Positions 25,962-36,355 of a stretch of DNA of 64,000 nt are shown piece after piece (within the stretch, counting starts at the first letter, position 1; each line of letters starts with the position of its first letter). A program made the position numbers and the translations under genes. The notes under the pieces were generated by a model, which was given only the letters and a program-made list of their open reading frames with translations, was not told the origin of the DNA and made no database searches. Source of the DNA: an uncultured Aquimarina sp. (GTDB lineage: Bacteria; Bacteroidota; Bacteroidia; Flavobacteriales; Flavobacteriaceae); the NCBI RefSeq assembly GCF_947492405.1, contig NZ_CANLMP010000001.1, positions 992,001 to 1,056,000 on the forward strand. Direction: 5' to 3'.

Positions 25962-27371
25962 TTATTTTGATTTCACGATTTGGGCCATAAGCTCCGCTTC
26001 TGTCACTAATTTTCCATTAGCGTAAGCAAAAGCTTGCATATGACAAATTCCTCTTCTTATTGGAGTAAGCAATTCTAATTTAAATATTAGTGTATCTCCT
26101 GGTAATACCTGTTGTTTAAATTTCACCTTGTCTATTTTCATAAAATAAGTAAGATAATTCTCTGGATCTGGAACAGTGCTTAAAGCAAGAATACCTCCTG
26201 TCTGAGCCATTGCTTCTACTTGCATAACTCCTGGCATAACAGGCGCCCCAGGAAAATGACCAACAAAAAATGGCTCATTCATAGTCACATTTTTCATTCC
26301 TACAACATGCTTATCCGACATTTCTAAAATGCGATCAATCAATAAAAATGGTGGTCTATGTGGAAGCATAGACATAATTTTATTGATATCCATCAAAGGT
26401 TCTTTATTTAGATCAAACTGAGGAACTTTATTACGTTTCTCTATTTTTATAATCTTCGAAAGTTTTTTAGCAAACTGAGTATTAACATAATGTCCAGGCT
26501 TATTTGCTATGATTTTTCCTCGAATACGTGTTCCTATTAACGCAAGGTCTCCTATTACGTCTAGCAGCTTATGCCTTGCAGCTTCGTTAGGATAATGAAG
26601 AGTAAGATTATCTAATATCCCATTTGGTTTTATAGCTATAGAATCCTTACCAAAGGCAACTTTTAGTTTTTCCATGGTACTAGAACTTAACTCCTTATCT
26701 ACATATACAATTGCATTATTAAGATCACCACCTTTAATAAGACCATGTTCTAATAACATTTCTAGCTCATGTAAAAAACTAAATGTTCTGGCATCAGCTA
26801 TTTCTTTCTTAAATTCTGAAAGGTGCTTTAATGACGCATTTTGTGTACCCAAAACTTTAGTACCAAAATCTACCATAGTAGTTACCTGATATTCATCTGA
26901 TGGCATTACGATAATTTCACTTCCAGATTCTTCGTCTGTATAAGAAATTACATCTTTTACGATATATTCATCTCTTTCTGCTTCCTGTTCTACAATACCT
27001 GCTTCTTCTAAAGCTTTTATAAAAAACTTACTAGATCCATCCATAATAGGCGGTTCTGAAGCGTTTAGCTCTATTAAAAGATTATCAATCTCTAAACCAA
27101 CACAAGCAGCAAGTACATGTTCGGATGTCTGGATGCTTACACCATTCTTTTCCAGGTTTGTGCCTCTTTGCGTATTTACTACATAATTAGCATCTGCCTC
27201 TATAATCGGACTCCCTTCTAAATCGACACGACAAAATGCATATCCGTGATTCTCAGGTGCTGGTTTAAAAGTAAGTATAACCTCTTTTCCGGTATGAAGC
27301 CCTACTCCTCTGAGTTCGACTTCTTTTTGAATCGTCCTTTGTTTATTTGCAACGGAATTACTCATTGTCAT
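25962..27371 (-). CDS. lpxC-fabZ: Fused UDP-3-O-acyl-GlcNAc deacetylase / 3-hydroxyacyl-ACP dehydratase
   Basis: 469 residues with two enzymes. LpxC (about 10-310) deacetylates the LpxA product, the committed lipid A step: zinc ligands in [20 protein letters not shown] and [20 protein letters not shown], with the substrate loop [15 protein letters not shown]. FabZ (about 330-469) follows a short linker: [13 protein letters not shown], then [20 protein letters not shown] with the catalytic His and Glu. The fusion is a recognised trait of Bacteroidota. The start overlaps the lpxD stop; MTM leaves two possible starts 6 bases apart. Fusion ties fatty-acid elongation to lipid A supply. Confidence 0.97.
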   Translation of the reverse strand: MTMSNSVANKQRTIQKEVELRGVGLHTGKEVILTFKPAPENHGYAFCRVDLEGSPIIEADANYVVNTQRGTNLEKNGVSIQTSEHVLAACVGLEIDNLLIELNASEPPIMDGSSKFFIKALEEAGIVEQEAERDEYIVKDVISYTDEESGSEIIVMPSDEYQVTTMVDFGTKVLGTQNASLKHLSEFKKEIADARTFSFLHELEMLLEHGLIKGGDLNNAIVYVDKELSSSTMEKLKVAFGKDSIAIKPNGILDNLTLHYPNEAARHKLLDVIGDLALIGTRIRGKIIANKPGHYVNTQFAKKLSKIIKIEKRNKVPQFDLNKEPLMDINKIMSMLPHRPPFLLIDRILEMSDKHVVGMKNVTMNEPFFVGHFPGAPVMPGVMQVEAMAQTGGILALSTVPDPENYLTYFMKIDKVKFKQQVLPGDTLIFKLELLTPIRRGICHMQAFAYANGKLVTEAELMAQIVKSK

Positions 27372-28386
27372 TTATCTTTTTCTCAAGTTTGTATACTCTA
27401 TCTACAATTTTGGGTAAATTTTTAAAATGTACATAAGATTTATTATAATCAGAGTACCCTAATGCCGGAGATCCTTGAATAGCTTCTCCGTCTTTTATAT
27501 TTCTTCCAATTCCAGATTGTGCCTGAATTCTAACTTTATTACCTATAACAAGGTGTCCTGCAATACCTACTTGACCGCCAATTAAGCAATATTTCCCAAT
27601 TTTAGTGGATCCTGCAATTCCGGTCTGGGCAGCAATGGCAGTATGTTCTCCAATTTCTACATTATGAGCAATCTGAATCTGATTATCCAATTTAACTCCT
27701 TTACGAATAATTGTAGAACCTAAGGTTGCTCTATCTATCGTAGTTCCTGCACCAACATCTACATTATCTTCTATGATCACATTACCCGTCTGTGGAACTT
27801 TACTATATTCTCCTTTCTCATTTGGTGTAAAACCAAATCCATCCGCTCCGACGATTACTCCACTATGAATTACGCAGTTATTACCTATAATCGTTTCAGA
27901 ATATATTTTTGCTCCTGCAAAAACTACAGCATTATCTCCAATGGTTACATTATCTCCTATATATACATTTGGATAGATCTTGGCATTTTGACCAATATTT
28001 ACATTATCTCCTAAATAAGAAAATGCTCCTAAATACATATCATCACCATACTTAGCGGTATCCGAAATAAAACTGGGCTGTTCAATACCTGTTTTATTCA
28101 TCTTTACCATATTATAGTAATCCAATAATTGCGAAAATGCTTTGTAAGCATCTTCAACCCTAATTAAAGTAGTTTTTATATTAGATTCAGCTTCAAATGT
28201 TTTATCTACTATAGTAATAGACGCATCCGTAGAGTAAATATATGGGGTATATTTAGGATTAGACAAGAATGTTAACGAACCTTTAGTTCCTTCTTCTATC
28301 TTTGCTAGTTTTGATACTTCTACGGTTTCATCTCCTTCGATTTCACCATTCAGTATACCTGCAATTTGTGTGGCTGTAAAAATCAT
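27358..28386 (-). CDS. lpxD: UDP-3-O-(3-hydroxyacyl)glucosamine N-acyltransferase
   Basis: 342 residues from the ATG at 28386, which gives the usual family start [19 protein letters not shown]; a TTG 9 bases earlier adds nothing. The uridine-binding N-terminal domain (to about 100) is followed by hexapeptide repeats, and the catalytic His lies in [22 protein letters not shown]-terminal helix ([20 protein letters not shown]) matches family trimers. Third enzyme of lipid A synthesis. The stop overlaps lpxC-fabZ by 14 bases. Confidence 0.96.
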   Translation of the reverse strand: MIFTATQIAGILNGEIEGDETVEVSKLAKIEEGTKGSLTFLSNPKYTPYIYSTDASITIVDKTFEAESNIKTTLIRVEDAYKAFSQLLDYYNMVKMNKTGIEQPSFISDTAKYGDDMYLGAFSYLGDNVNIGQNAKIYPNVYIGDNVTIGDNAVVFAGAKIYSETIIGNNCVIHSGVIVGADGFGFTPNEKGEYSKVPQTGNVIIEDNVDVGAGTTIDRATLGSTIIRKGVKLDNQIQIAHNVEIGEHTAIAAQTGIAGSTKIGKYCLIGGQVGIAGHLVIGNKVRIQAQSGIGRNIKDGEAIQGSPALGYSDYNKSYVHFKNLPKIVDRVYKLEKKINDNE

Positions 28387-28411
28387 TAGCAACAAAAGTA
28401 TAAAAAATGTG

Positions 28412-29641
28412 TTAATCTATATGCTTTGGGTAACATATAAAATATTTAGTTACAGGTTTTGACAATGCCTTTAAATTAAATTGATCCGTAGCACTCACAA
28501 TATCAACTATTTTACTCGACTTATATAAAATATTTATATTCTGTCTATTTTGATGATATGCTTGATTAGAAATGGTTCCTGTAAACACAAAATAACGAGC
28601 TTCTTCATCAGAAATTTTATATTTCTCTTTAAATTCATCAACTCTTCTTTTTATTTTTCCTTCGTTAAACGTTTTCTTCTTTATTTTTATTTTTAGTAAA
28701 TCCCTATCAATAATCATATTACATAGGCTCCGTAAAACGAAATCATCAGAGGTAGTCCATTCTTTCATAGCTGATACAATATCATAATCATCTAATTTCG
28801 AAAAAGTCTCTAAAACATCATCCGTAAAATTATCAGCCGTAATTTTGTTTTCTAAAAAGAACAACAGTGCCTTGCTTGAACTAAGTTTTTTTCCTTGGCC
28901 AACTAATTCTTTTGCTCTTTTTAATACTCTAATTAATAAACTTTCTGCGACTAAACTTGTTTTATGAAGATATACCTGCCAATACATAAGACGTCTTGCT
29001 AATAAAAACTTCTCTACTGAATATATACCCTTTTCTTCGACTACTAATTCATCATCTACTACATTAAGCATAGTAATTAAACGTTCACTATTTATATTTC
29101 CTTCTGCAACACCTGTATAAAAACTATCTCGCTTTAGATAATCCAGACGATCCATATCCAATTGACCAGAAATTAATTGATGAAGAAACTGACGATGATA
29201 CTCTCCTTTAAAAATTTGTATGGCAAGCGTTAAACTACCGTTAAATTCTTCGTTTATTTTCTCCATAAACATCAAAGAAATTGACTCGTGATTTACTTCA
29301 TTAACAATACTATGCTCCATCGCATGAGAGAAAGGTCCATGCCCAATATCGTGTAACAATATAGCAGTGCACAAGGCATCTTCTTCTTCTGAAGAAACAC
29401 TAACCCCCTTAAAACGAAGAACTCGCACAGCATTTTGCATTAAATGCATGCAACCTAACGCGTGATGAAAACGTGTATGATGTGCTCCTGGATATACTAA
29501 ATAAGAAAGCCCCATCTGGGATATTCTTCTTAACCTCTGAAAATACCTATGCTCTATAAGATCAAAAATTAGTTCATTAGGTATCGTAATAAAACCGTAA
29601 ATTGGGTCGTTTAGTATTTTAAGTTTATTTCTTTTTTTCAA
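28412..29641 (-). CDS. HD-domain phosphohydrolase (dNTPase-like)
   Basis: 409 residues. The HD motif is clear: [20 protein letters not shown] and, further on, [20 protein letters not shown], supplying metal-binding His/Asp residues; later [19 protein letters not shown] is typical of the dGTPase-related group. The substrate is not certain (dNTP or a nucleotide signal). The likely start is TTG at 29641, giving [20 protein letters not shown] as in homologues; no in-frame ATG lies near. It heads the lipid A run and is 25 bases before lpxD. A minus-strand -7-like box (plus-strand CAAATATA, 29662-29669) lies just upstream. Confidence 0.9.
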   Translation of the reverse strand: MKKRNKLKILNDPIYGFITIPNELIFDLIEHRYFQRLRRISQMGLSYLVYPGAHHTRFHHALGCMHLMQNAVRVLRFKGVSVSSEEEDALCTAILLHDIGHGPFSHAMEHSIVNEVNHESISLMFMEKINEEFNGSLTLAIQIFKGEYHRQFLHQLISGQLDMDRLDYLKRDSFYTGVAEGNINSERLITMLNVVDDELVVEEKGIYSVEKFLLARRLMYWQVYLHKTSLVAESLLIRVLKRAKELVGQGKKLSSSKALLFFLENKITADNFTDDVLETFSKLDDYDIVSAMKEWTTSDDFVLRSLCNMIIDRDLLKIKIKKKTFNEGKIKRRVDEFKEKYKISDEEARYFVFTGTISNQAYHQNRQNINILYKSSKIVDIVSATDQFNLKALSKPVTKYFICYPKHID

Positions 29642-29862
29642 GTTTACTTTACTTTTGCTAACAAATATATATGTATGAATTCAGAATTACGAATTAAGCA
29701 ATAGAATTATACAATGTGTATACATTTTAAAAAGTAAAACTGTAATAATTTAGAAAATAAACAGTCAATACAACAGATAAGGTGGTCATAAAATTGAAAA
29801 AGTCATATTCTTAAATCATATAACACCTTATAATAATAAATAGCATAAAAAAACAGCCTATA

Positions 29863-31413
29863 ATGAGCAATATAAAGATACTTTGGGTAGATGATGAAAT
29901 TGATTTACTAAAACCCCATATACTATTCCTGGAAAAGAAAAATTATGAAGTAACCAAATGTCAAAGTGGCACTGAGGCACTAGAAACGCTAGAAGAAAAG
30001 AATTTTGACATTGTTTTTCTTGATGAAAATATGCCAGGACTTTCTGGAATTGATACTTTAGCAGAAATCAAAGAAAAAAATGATAGTCTTCCTGTAGTGA
30101 TGATTACTAAGAGTGAGGAAGAATATATCATGGAAGAAGCAATCGGAAGTAAAATTGCGGATTATCTTATTAAACCTGTTAATCCAAATCAAATATTATT
30201 AAGTCTAAAAAAGAATCTAGATCACTCCAGATTAGTTTCTGAAAAAACTACTTCTAACTATCAGCAAGAATTTAGAAAAATAGCTATGGATATGGCTATG
30301 GTAAATTCTTATTCTGCTTGGGTAGAGCTGTATCAAAAGTTGGTATATTGGGAAATTCAACTAGAAGATATTGAAGATACTGGTATGTTTGAGATTTTAG
30401 AATCTCAGAAAGTAGAAGCAAATTCCCAATTCTGTAAATTTATTGATAAGAATTATCCGGATTGGTTTAACGGTGATGAAGATGCTCCGATTATGTCTCA
30501 TACATTGTTTAAACAAAAAGTAGTTCCTGAAATCAGTAAAGACCAACCTACACTATTTATAGTTATTGATAATCTTAGGTATGATCAATGGAAAGCTTTT
30601 GAGCCAATTGTAAATAATTACTATAAGAAAGAAGAAGAAATTTCGTATTGTAGTATTCTACCAACTGCTACCCAATATGCGCGTAATTCTATTTTCTCTG
30701 GTCTGATGCCTGCCGATATGAAAAAACGACATCCAGATCTTTGGCTAGATGATACCGATGAAGGTGGTAAGAATATGAATGAAAATGAATTTCTTACTGC
30801 ACAATTACAAAGGCTTGGTTTAGATATACAGCACGAATATTACAAAATAACTAATGAACGTTCTGGTAAAACACTTGCTGCTAATTTTAAAGGACTAAAA
30901 GATAATGATCTGACTGTTGTTGTTTACAATTTTGTGGATATGTTATCTCATAGCAAAACAGAAATGGAAGTAATAAAAGAATTAGCTTCTAATGATAAAT
31001 CCTATAGATCTCTAACTCAGAGTTGGTTTAAGAACTCACCCTTGCTCGATATGATACAGCAAGCACAACAGATGGGATTTAAATTGATAATCACAACTGA
31101 CCATGGAACGATTAATGTAAAAAACCCTTCAAAAGTTATTGGTGATAAAAACACTAGTCTAAATTTAAGATATAAAACTGGTAAAAGCCTCACTTATGAA
31201 AACAAAGAAGTATTGGCCGCAACTAATCCAAAATCTATACACTTACCCTCTATAAATATGAGTAGTTCGTTTATATTTGCTAAAGGAGATTATTTCTTTG
31301 CATATCCTAACAACTATAATCATTATGTTAGTTATTATAGAAACACCTACCAACATGGAGGAGTTTCTTTAGAAGAAATGATTATACCTTTTGTAGTATT
31401 AAATCCGAGGTAA
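29863..31413 (+). CDS. porX: PorX-type response regulator with PglZ domain
   Basis: 516 residues. An N-terminal receiver domain (1-120) has the acidic pair in WVDDE, phospho-acceptor Asp54 in DIVFLDENMPG and the Lys in DYLIKPVNP. The rest is a PglZ/alkaline-phosphatase-superfamily domain: VIDNLRYDQWKAFEP, SILPTATQYARNSIFSGLMP, VVVYNFVDMLSH, IITTDHGTINVKNP, with metal-binding Asp and His residues. This architecture is PorX, which with the histidine kinase PorY controls type IX secretion genes. porY and T9SS core genes are not in this window, though two likely T9SS cargo proteins are. It diverges from the HD-lpx run over a 221-bp gap. Confidence 0.93.
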   Translation: MSNIKILWVDDEIDLLKPHILFLEKKNYEVTKCQSGTEALETLEEKNFDIVFLDENMPGLSGIDTLAEIKEKNDSLPVVMITKSEEEYIMEEAIGSKIADYLIKPVNPNQILLSLKKNLDHSRLVSEKTTSNYQQEFRKIAMDMAMVNSYSAWVELYQKLVYWEIQLEDIEDTGMFEILESQKVEANSQFCKFIDKNYPDWFNGDEDAPIMSHTLFKQKVVPEISKDQPTLFIVIDNLRYDQWKAFEPIVNNYYKKEEEISYCSILPTATQYARNSIFSGLMPADMKKRHPDLWLDDTDEGGKNMNENEFLTAQLQRLGLDIQHEYYKITNERSGKTLAANFKGLKDNDLTVVVYNFVDMLSHSKTEMEVIKELASNDKSYRSLTQSWFKNSPLLDMIQQAQQMGFKLIITTDHGTINVKNPSKVIGDKNTSLNLRYKTGKSLTYENKEVLAATNPKSIHLPSINMSSSFIFAKGDYFFAYPNNYNHYVSYYRNTYQHGGVSLEEMIIPFVVLNPR

Positions 31414-31448
31414 CTATACAAAAGGATTAAAATTTAAATAAAGAATTG

Positions 31449-31497
31449 CTTCCCTCTCTGTCCGCTTAGGCGGACATCTCTCCCAAAGGGAGAGAAG
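31449..31497 (+). repeat. Intergenic repeat with two adjacent hairpins
   Basis: GTCCGC-TTAG-GCGGAC (31460-31475) followed by CTCTCCC-AAA-GGGAGAG (31478-31494), flanked by CTTCCCTCTCT. A diverged relative is at 42949-43013. It is GC-rich against the surroundings, and lies between porX and tsaE. Confidence 0.55.
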
Positions 31498-31574
31498 CCT
31501 AAATTCTGCTTTTAATAACATTTTGATTAACTTATTATACCAAAATAACATAAGCCAATTTTTTTATTAAAACA

Positions 31575-31988
31575 ATGACTATTACATATACTCTTGAAGA
31601 TCTTTCTATAGTAGCAAAGCAGTTAATCTATAACACCAAAAATACAAGTAAGCTATTACTCTTTAATGCAGCAATGGGTGTTGGAAAAACTACCTTAATT
31701 AAAGAAATATGCAAACAACTAGGTGCATCTGATACGATTTCTAGTCCTACTTACTCTCTAGTAAATGAGTATAAAGGAGAACACAACACTATTTATCATT
31801 TTGATTTTTATAGAATACAAGATGAAGAAGAGGCCTATGATATTGGTTTCGAAGAATACCTCGATATGGTAGACGCTTGGATATTCATAGAATGGTCGGA
31901 TAGAATCTCTAATTTATTACCAGAAAACTGTGTTAAAATAAAAATAGACCTTCTCGACGATGGTAAAAGAGTACTTTCATTAGGGTAA
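31575..31988 (+). CDS. tsaE: tRNA threonylcarbamoyladenosine synthesis ATPase TsaE
   Basis: 137 residues, typical. The P-loop is NAAMGVGKTTLIKEICKQLG, followed by ISSPTYSLVNEYKG and the signature IYHFDFYRIQDEEEAYDIGF and WIFIEWSDRI. TsaE works with TsaB and TsaD to make t6A at position 37 of tRNAs. It stands alone here after porX. Confidence 0.96.
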   Translation: MTITYTLEDLSIVAKQLIYNTKNTSKLLLFNAAMGVGKTTLIKEICKQLGASDTISSPTYSLVNEYKGEHNTIYHFDFYRIQDEEEAYDIGFEEYLDMVDAWIFIEWSDRISNLLPENCVKIKIDLLDDGKRVLSLG

Positions 31989-32251
31989 AAATATGTTAAA
32001 AAAGCCATTTTAGTAAAATTTAACAGAATTACTCTTTTTCTTACAATAATAATAAACTATTTTTATTGTTGATTTTTACTAGTATTTAATCGATAAAAAA
32101 ATGGTTTTCGACAGAAACAACGTAGTATTTTTACTTTTTTTCAGCAACAAAAACAACCTGTTACAGCTCGCGAAATTACAATTTTTTTAAATTGAACAAT
32201 CATTTGATTTTCATCTAAGTTTGGGATATAACTAATTTTAAATCCTATAAA

Positions 32252-32440
32252 ATGAAAATCACAACAACTATCTTTTTCAGTTTTTTCTTTACCCTAGCTA
32301 CCTACATGATCTCCGATGTAGATAATAATAACCTGACAAAACCCTATACCTCAACCACACAAAATGACAACACCCAGCAAGGAACAACAACCCCAAAATC
32401 ACTCGACAAAACAAAAATTAAAGTACCTAAAAATAAGTAG
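32252..32440 (+). CDS. Small secreted or anchored protein overlapping the next gene
   Basis: 62 residues: a hydrophobic signal or anchor (MKITTTIFFSFFFTLATYMI) and then an Asn/Thr/Gln-rich, finally Lys-rich hydrophilic tail. Its last 77 bases also code, in another frame, for the start of the next protein. The good hydrophobic signal supports translation; the low-complexity tail is a concern. No family recognised. Confidence 0.5.
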   Translation: MKITTTIFFSFFFTLATYMISDVDNNNLTKPYTSTTQNDNTQQGTTTPKSLDKTKIKVPKNK

Positions 32441-32888
32441 TCTGATTGTATTTCTTATAGCAACAGTACCATTCTTATTTTATATTAATGATATTTTCCC
32501 AGATGGCAAAATCTGGGAAAATTCCCTTTTTAGTTATCAAAGTAAATATTATGAAAGTGTTAATGTATTTGTATGGGTACTCCTTGGCAAATTAATTCCA
32601 CTATCACTATTCATTATTTGGTTTTTCACCTGTAGGCATTGGTGGTATCCAGTAATTCTAATTCCTATTGCCCTATATTCTTTTCAACTTATCTCTTTAA
32701 TTATTGAGGATTCACAAATAATAAATGATGATGAAATCTTCTATCTTATTCCCATTACCATTATTATTTTATCAGTAGTTTATGCTGTAAGAACTAAAGT
32801 TTTTGATATAATTCATGGGATTGATTTATCAGAATTAAGCACTTTTAACAAATCAAACAAAAAGTCCTGGTGGAATAGGCTTAGATAG
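32364..32888 (+). CDS. Integral membrane protein, 174 residues
   Basis: Polar N-terminus of about 25 residues, then four hydrophobic segments (about 26-42, 67-88, 95-113, 126-143) and a basic C-terminus with KSNKKSWWNRLR. The segment WFFTCRHWWYPVILIPIALY stands out. I recognise no named family, though similar proteins occur near ald in relatives as far as I recall. The start overlaps the previous small gene by 77 bases in another frame; a later start would lie within or after the first membrane span. Confidence 0.7.
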   Translation: MTTPSKEQQPQNHSTKQKLKYLKISSLIVFLIATVPFLFYINDIFPDGKIWENSLFSYQSKYYESVNVFVWVLLGKLIPLSLFIIWFFTCRHWWYPVILIPIALYSFQLISLIIEDSQIINDDEIFYLIPITIIILSVVYAVRTKVFDIIHGIDLSELSTFNKSNKKSWWNRLR

Positions 32889-33045
32889 CTATTAGGTATT
32901 CTACTCATTGTATATCATCAAATCAAATTATCATAAACAGTATTCTTTCTGACTCAAAAAACTCAGAAACTCATTCACTCGCTTACTACTAAATTTGCAT
33001 ACTATTCATTTTTATTCGTAATTTGAGATATAGAAGATCACACAA

Positions 33046-34245
33046 ATGAGCAAACCAACCTCTCCTTTTACCAAAGAGCAACTCTTGCCACAAGAGGAAA
33101 TGATAGAAGTGGCCCGTAAAAAAGGAAGACTTTTTATAGGAATCCCTAAAGAAACCAGTTACCAAGAGAAACGTGTATGCCTCACTCCAGACGCCGTGGC
33201 AGCCCTAACAGCACATGGACATAGAGTATTGATCGAATCTAACGCTGGAATAGGAGCTAGTTTTACAGATAATGAGTATAGCGAAGCCGGAGCAGAAATC
33301 ACTAACGATACTAAAAAAGTTTTTGGATGCCCAATTATCCTCAAGGTAGAACCGCCATCTATAGAAGAATTAGCTCATATCAATCCACAAACGGTTTTGA
33401 TCTCCGCATTACAGCTTAAAACACAATCTAAAGATTATTTTCAGGAACTGGCTAAAAAAAGAATTACTGCTCTTGGATTTGAATTTATTCGTGATGCAGA
33501 TGGTGCATATCCTGCAGTTCGTGCATTAAGTGAAATAGCAGGTACAGCAGCGGTATTAATTGCCTCAGAATTAATGAGTAGCGCTACACATGGTTCTGGA
33601 TTGATGATGGGTAATATAAGTGGCGTACCACCAGTAGAAGTAGTGATTATTGGCGCAGGTACTGTAGGAGAATTTGCAGCGCGTTCTGCTATTGGTTTAG
33701 GAGCTAATGTAAAAGTGTTTGACAACTCTATTACTAAACTAAGATGTATTCAGACAAATATCGGACGACCTCTTTATACTTCTACTATACAGCCTAAAAA
33801 CTTATTAAAAGCATTAAGACGTTGTGATGTGGTTATTGGTGCAGTTAGAGGAAAAAACAGATCCCCTATTATTGTATCAGAAACAATGGTAGAAAGGATG
33901 AAAAATGGTGCCGTTGTTATAGATGTAAGTATTGATATGGGTGGTTGTTTTGAAACAAGTGAAGTTACTTCTCACGATCATCCTACTTTCGAAAAACACG
34001 GAGTAGTGCATTATTGTGTTCCAAATATTCCATCTCGCTATGCAAAGACATCATCACTATCTATTAGTAATATTTTTACGCCTTATATCCTACAGATCGG
34101 CGAAGAAGGAGGTATAGAAAATGCTGTGCGTTTTGATCGTGGATTAAAAAGTGGATTGTATTTCTACCACGGTATTCTAACAAGTAAATCTATCGCAGAT
34201 TGGTTTGATTTATCTTATCGAGATATTAATTTGTTGATTCTATAG
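33046..34245 (+). CDS. ald: Alanine dehydrogenase
   Basis: 399 residues. NAD-dependent interconversion of L-alanine and pyruvate plus ammonia. The N-terminal catalytic domain has IGIPKETSYQEKRVCLTPDA and GHRVLIESNAGIGASFTD; the Rossmann domain has VVIIGAGTVGEFAARSAIGL and later VVIDVSIDMGGCFETSE with HYCVPNIPSRYAKTSSLSIS. The N-terminus is about 30 residues longer than in Bacillus enzymes, as in Bacteroidota homologues. The upstream gene is a membrane protein and the downstream one a DUF4258-like protein. Confidence 0.94.
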   Translation: MSKPTSPFTKEQLLPQEEMIEVARKKGRLFIGIPKETSYQEKRVCLTPDAVAALTAHGHRVLIESNAGIGASFTDNEYSEAGAEITNDTKKVFGCPIILKVEPPSIEELAHINPQTVLISALQLKTQSKDYFQELAKKRITALGFEFIRDADGAYPAVRALSEIAGTAAVLIASELMSSATHGSGLMMGNISGVPPVEVVIIGAGTVGEFAARSAIGLGANVKVFDNSITKLRCIQTNIGRPLYTSTIQPKNLLKALRRCDVVIGAVRGKNRSPIIVSETMVERMKNGAVVIDVSIDMGGCFETSEVTSHDHPTFEKHGVVHYCVPNIPSRYAKTSSLSISNIFTPYILQIGEEGGIENAVRFDRGLKSGLYFYHGILTSKSIADWFDLSYRDINLLIL

Positions 34246-34418
34246 TAAGTGAGTTTTGGAGTGGTGAGAGTGCAAGCATTGCCTGCTTGCTTTGAGTCTT
34301 AAACTCATGGTAAAAAATAATCAAGTAATATGTAATAAAATTGTTAGTACCCGAAAACTAAAAAACCCACCAACAAACTCATAAACTTTAACTATTTTTG
34401 CATTGATTTTTATAACAT

Positions 34419-34793
34419 ATGAAACTAGCGCACCGACTGGGGTTTTACTTTTTTGGGTTTATTATTGGATTATTTCTGTTATTTTTCTTTTTAGGAGGAA
34501 AAAAGGCTTCTTGTGACTACACTCCTACTGCTCGGGTACTAAAAAACATCAGGATTAAAGAACGGGTGTTTTCTAAAGAAGTACTCACGACTATGCAAAA
34601 TTATAGCATAGATACTGCAGATATCTCTAATATTCTAAAATCGGGAGATGTAGATTTCGGTAAAAGTAATACTGATTTAGACTCTTGTAATACATATTTT
34701 ATAGAAGGACTAGCTAAAGAAAAAACTATCGGACTACTTATTGCTAATTGCGACTCTATTGCACAAGTGAATTCGTTAGAAATTATTAAATAA
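34419..34793 (+). CDS. DUF4258-like protein with N-terminal membrane anchor
   Basis: 124 residues. The hydrophobic N-terminal segment (LGFYFFGFIIGLFLLFFFLG) is followed by GGKKASCDYTPTARVLKNIR and a short alpha/beta domain ending ANCDSIAQVNSLEIIK. From memory this resembles the DUF4258 proteins found next to ald in Flavobacteriaceae. Function unknown. A -7-like box TATTTTTG at 34393-34400 lies close before the start. It is convergent with the GNAT gene, whose stop abuts its own by a single base. Confidence 0.7.
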   Translation: MKLAHRLGFYFFGFIIGLFLLFFFLGGKKASCDYTPTARVLKNIRIKERVFSKEVLTTMQNYSIDTADISNILKSGDVDFGKSNTDLDSCNTYFIEGLAKEKTIGLLIANCDSIAQVNSLEIIK

Positions 34794-35312
34794 TTATAGT
34801 TTTCTACTCATTACCCAAAAATCAAAATCTTCTTTACCAATACTAAATGGATGTTCACCTACAATCGTATATGAATTCCTTTCATAAAATCTAACGGCTT
34901 TTTCATTTGATTTTAAAACGGACAACCAGATATATTCACTGTTATTACCTATTGCTCTATCAAATATCAATTGGTTTAATTGAGCTCCGATTCCTATAGA
35001 TAAATATTCTTTTAGTATATATATCTTTTGCAACTTACAGGTTTTTGGGGATTCAATAAACTCTGAAGGTGAGTCCAATTGAATTTTAGCATATCCTACA
35101 GCGTTATCTTCATAAAAAACAATCCAATATACATTATGTGTCTTAACAATACTGTTTCTTAATTTTTCAACCGAAAATGTACTTTCTAAATAATCAGTTA
35201 AATCCTTTCTATCTTTAAACAGATGACCAAAGGATTGATCAAACGTTTTTTGCCCCAAAAACGAAATATCCTCAATATCATCTATCGTAGCTATCTTTAT
35301 TTGCACGCTCAT
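34794..35312 (-). CDS. GNAT family N-acetyltransferase
   Basis: 172 residues from the ATG at 35312; an earlier TTG at 35336 would overlap the upstream gene by 20 bases. The GNAT fold shows in IKIATIDDIEDISFLGQKTF at the N-terminus, VYWIVFYEDNAVGYAKIQLD as the central strands, the acetyl-CoA loop CKLQKIYILKEYLSIGIGAQ, and YIWLSVLKSNEKAVRFYERN followed by SYTIVGEHPF. The substrate is unknown. It begins 4 bases after the DUF1272 gene, so the two are co-transcribed. Confidence 0.88.
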   Translation of the reverse strand: MSVQIKIATIDDIEDISFLGQKTFDQSFGHLFKDRKDLTDYLESTFSVEKLRNSIVKTHNVYWIVFYEDNAVGYAKIQLDSPSEFIESPKTCKLQKIYILKEYLSIGIGAQLNQLIFDRAIGNNSEYIWLSVLKSNEKAVRFYERNSYTIVGEHPFSIGKEDFDFWVMSRKL

Positions 35313-35316
35313 ATCA

Positions 35317-35607
35317 TTATCTTTCTCTGGATTCAATATGTATAAATTTATTCTGTAGCTCTTTGTAAATTTCGTAATTCACAGGTTTATGAATAATGTT
35401 CGTACTTACAGGATATTTTTCTAAAAGATGAGAAGGTCTCGTTGGTCTTTTAGTAAAACCTCCTCCACAATTAGGGCATACATTCTGTAAAATAGTATCT
35501 ACACAATCTTTGCAAAATGTACATTCAAAAGTACAAATCATGGCTTCTTTACTATCATTAGGTAAAGATTTGTTACAATTTTCACAGGTTGGTCTTATTT
35601 CTAGCAT
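35317..35607 (-). CDS. DUF1272 zinc-ribbon protein
   Basis: 96 residues with cysteine pairs as in DUF1272: LEIRPTCENCNKSLP, MICTFECTFCKDCVDTILQN and VCPNCGGGFTKRPTRP, four CxxC-type pairs able to bind zinc. After the zinc part it has a 40-residue extension (YPVSTNIIHKPVNYEIYKEL). Probably a cytosolic zinc protein of unknown role. It is followed after 4 bases by the GNAT gene. Confidence 0.85.
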   Translation of the reverse strand: MLEIRPTCENCNKSLPNDSKEAMICTFECTFCKDCVDTILQNVCPNCGGGFTKRPTRPSHLLEKYPVSTNIIHKPVNYEIYKELQNKFIHIESRER

Positions 35608-35652
35608 AACAATAAAATTACGAATTACGATTGTTGAATTACTAATTAAAAA

Positions 35653-36312
35653 TTAGCTTTTATTTTTTACATAACTTAAAACCGCTTCAGGAACTTTTAC
35701 AGCTTCCCCTAAATCAGCATCAGAGACCGGATCACTCGCTGTCTGCTTAATTGGTATCACTCCCGCCCAAATTGGTAAACTGTGATCCTCTTTTTCGTCT
35801 ACAACTCCTTCTGCCCTAACCTTGGCAGAAGCCGTATCCATCTTAATTGCCATGACCAATGTAGCGTTAAATTCTTTTTCGTTTGGCTGTCTAATATTAT
35901 TCCAATGTCCGGGAACCATATGGTTTAGGATACATTCCAAAGCTTTCATCTTTTCTTCAGCATCTTCTACTTTTCGAACGGTTCCAAAAACATTTACAGA
36001 TCGATAATTTGCAGAATGATGAAACGCGGATCTAGCTAACACCAATCCATCAAGATGAGTAACAGAAATACTAGCACTCCCGGCTGCTAATAAATTAGTA
36101 ATCATTCTATTTTTTAATGAACCATGAATATAGATCGTATCTCCATCTCTACCATAAGCGGTGGGTATCACAATCGCATTATTCTGCCAAACATATCCTA
36201 CATGACATAAAAATGTATCATCTAGAATTTTATTAATTTCTTCAACATTATAATTTGCTCTTTTTGAACCTCTTATTACTTTATTGAGTTCGGATACCTG
36301 ATATTGTGACAT
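35653..36312 (-). CDS. Pyridoxamine 5'-phosphate oxidase-like flavin split-barrel protein
   Basis: 219 residues with the FMN-binding split barrel: DDTFLCHVGYVWQNNAIVIP, TAYGRDGDTIYIHGSLKNRM and SISVTHLDGLVLARSAFHHS. These match the NimA/flavin-nucleotide-binding group within the PPOX superfamily rather than true PdxH. It diverges from a MocR regulator over a 73-base gap containing an inverted repeat, an arrangement usual for MocR regulators and their targets. Confidence 0.87.
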   Translation of the reverse strand: MSQYQVSELNKVIRGSKRANYNVEEINKILDDTFLCHVGYVWQNNAIVIPTAYGRDGDTIYIHGSLKNRMITNLLAAGSASISVTHLDGLVLARSAFHHSANYRSVNVFGTVRKVEDAEEKMKALECILNHMVPGHWNNIRQPNEKEFNATLVMAIKMDTASAKVRAEGVVDEKEDHSLPIWAGVIPIKQTASDPVSDADLGEAVKVPEAVLSYVKNKS

Positions 36313-36355
36313 TACATATTCGTTTTTTGATTTAAGCCAAAATTAGTAGTTTTAT

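Noticed and set aside
34270..34292. GCAAGCA/TGCTTGC hairpin after ald as a terminator
   Set aside because: Only a 7-bp stem and no convincing T run; left unannotated.
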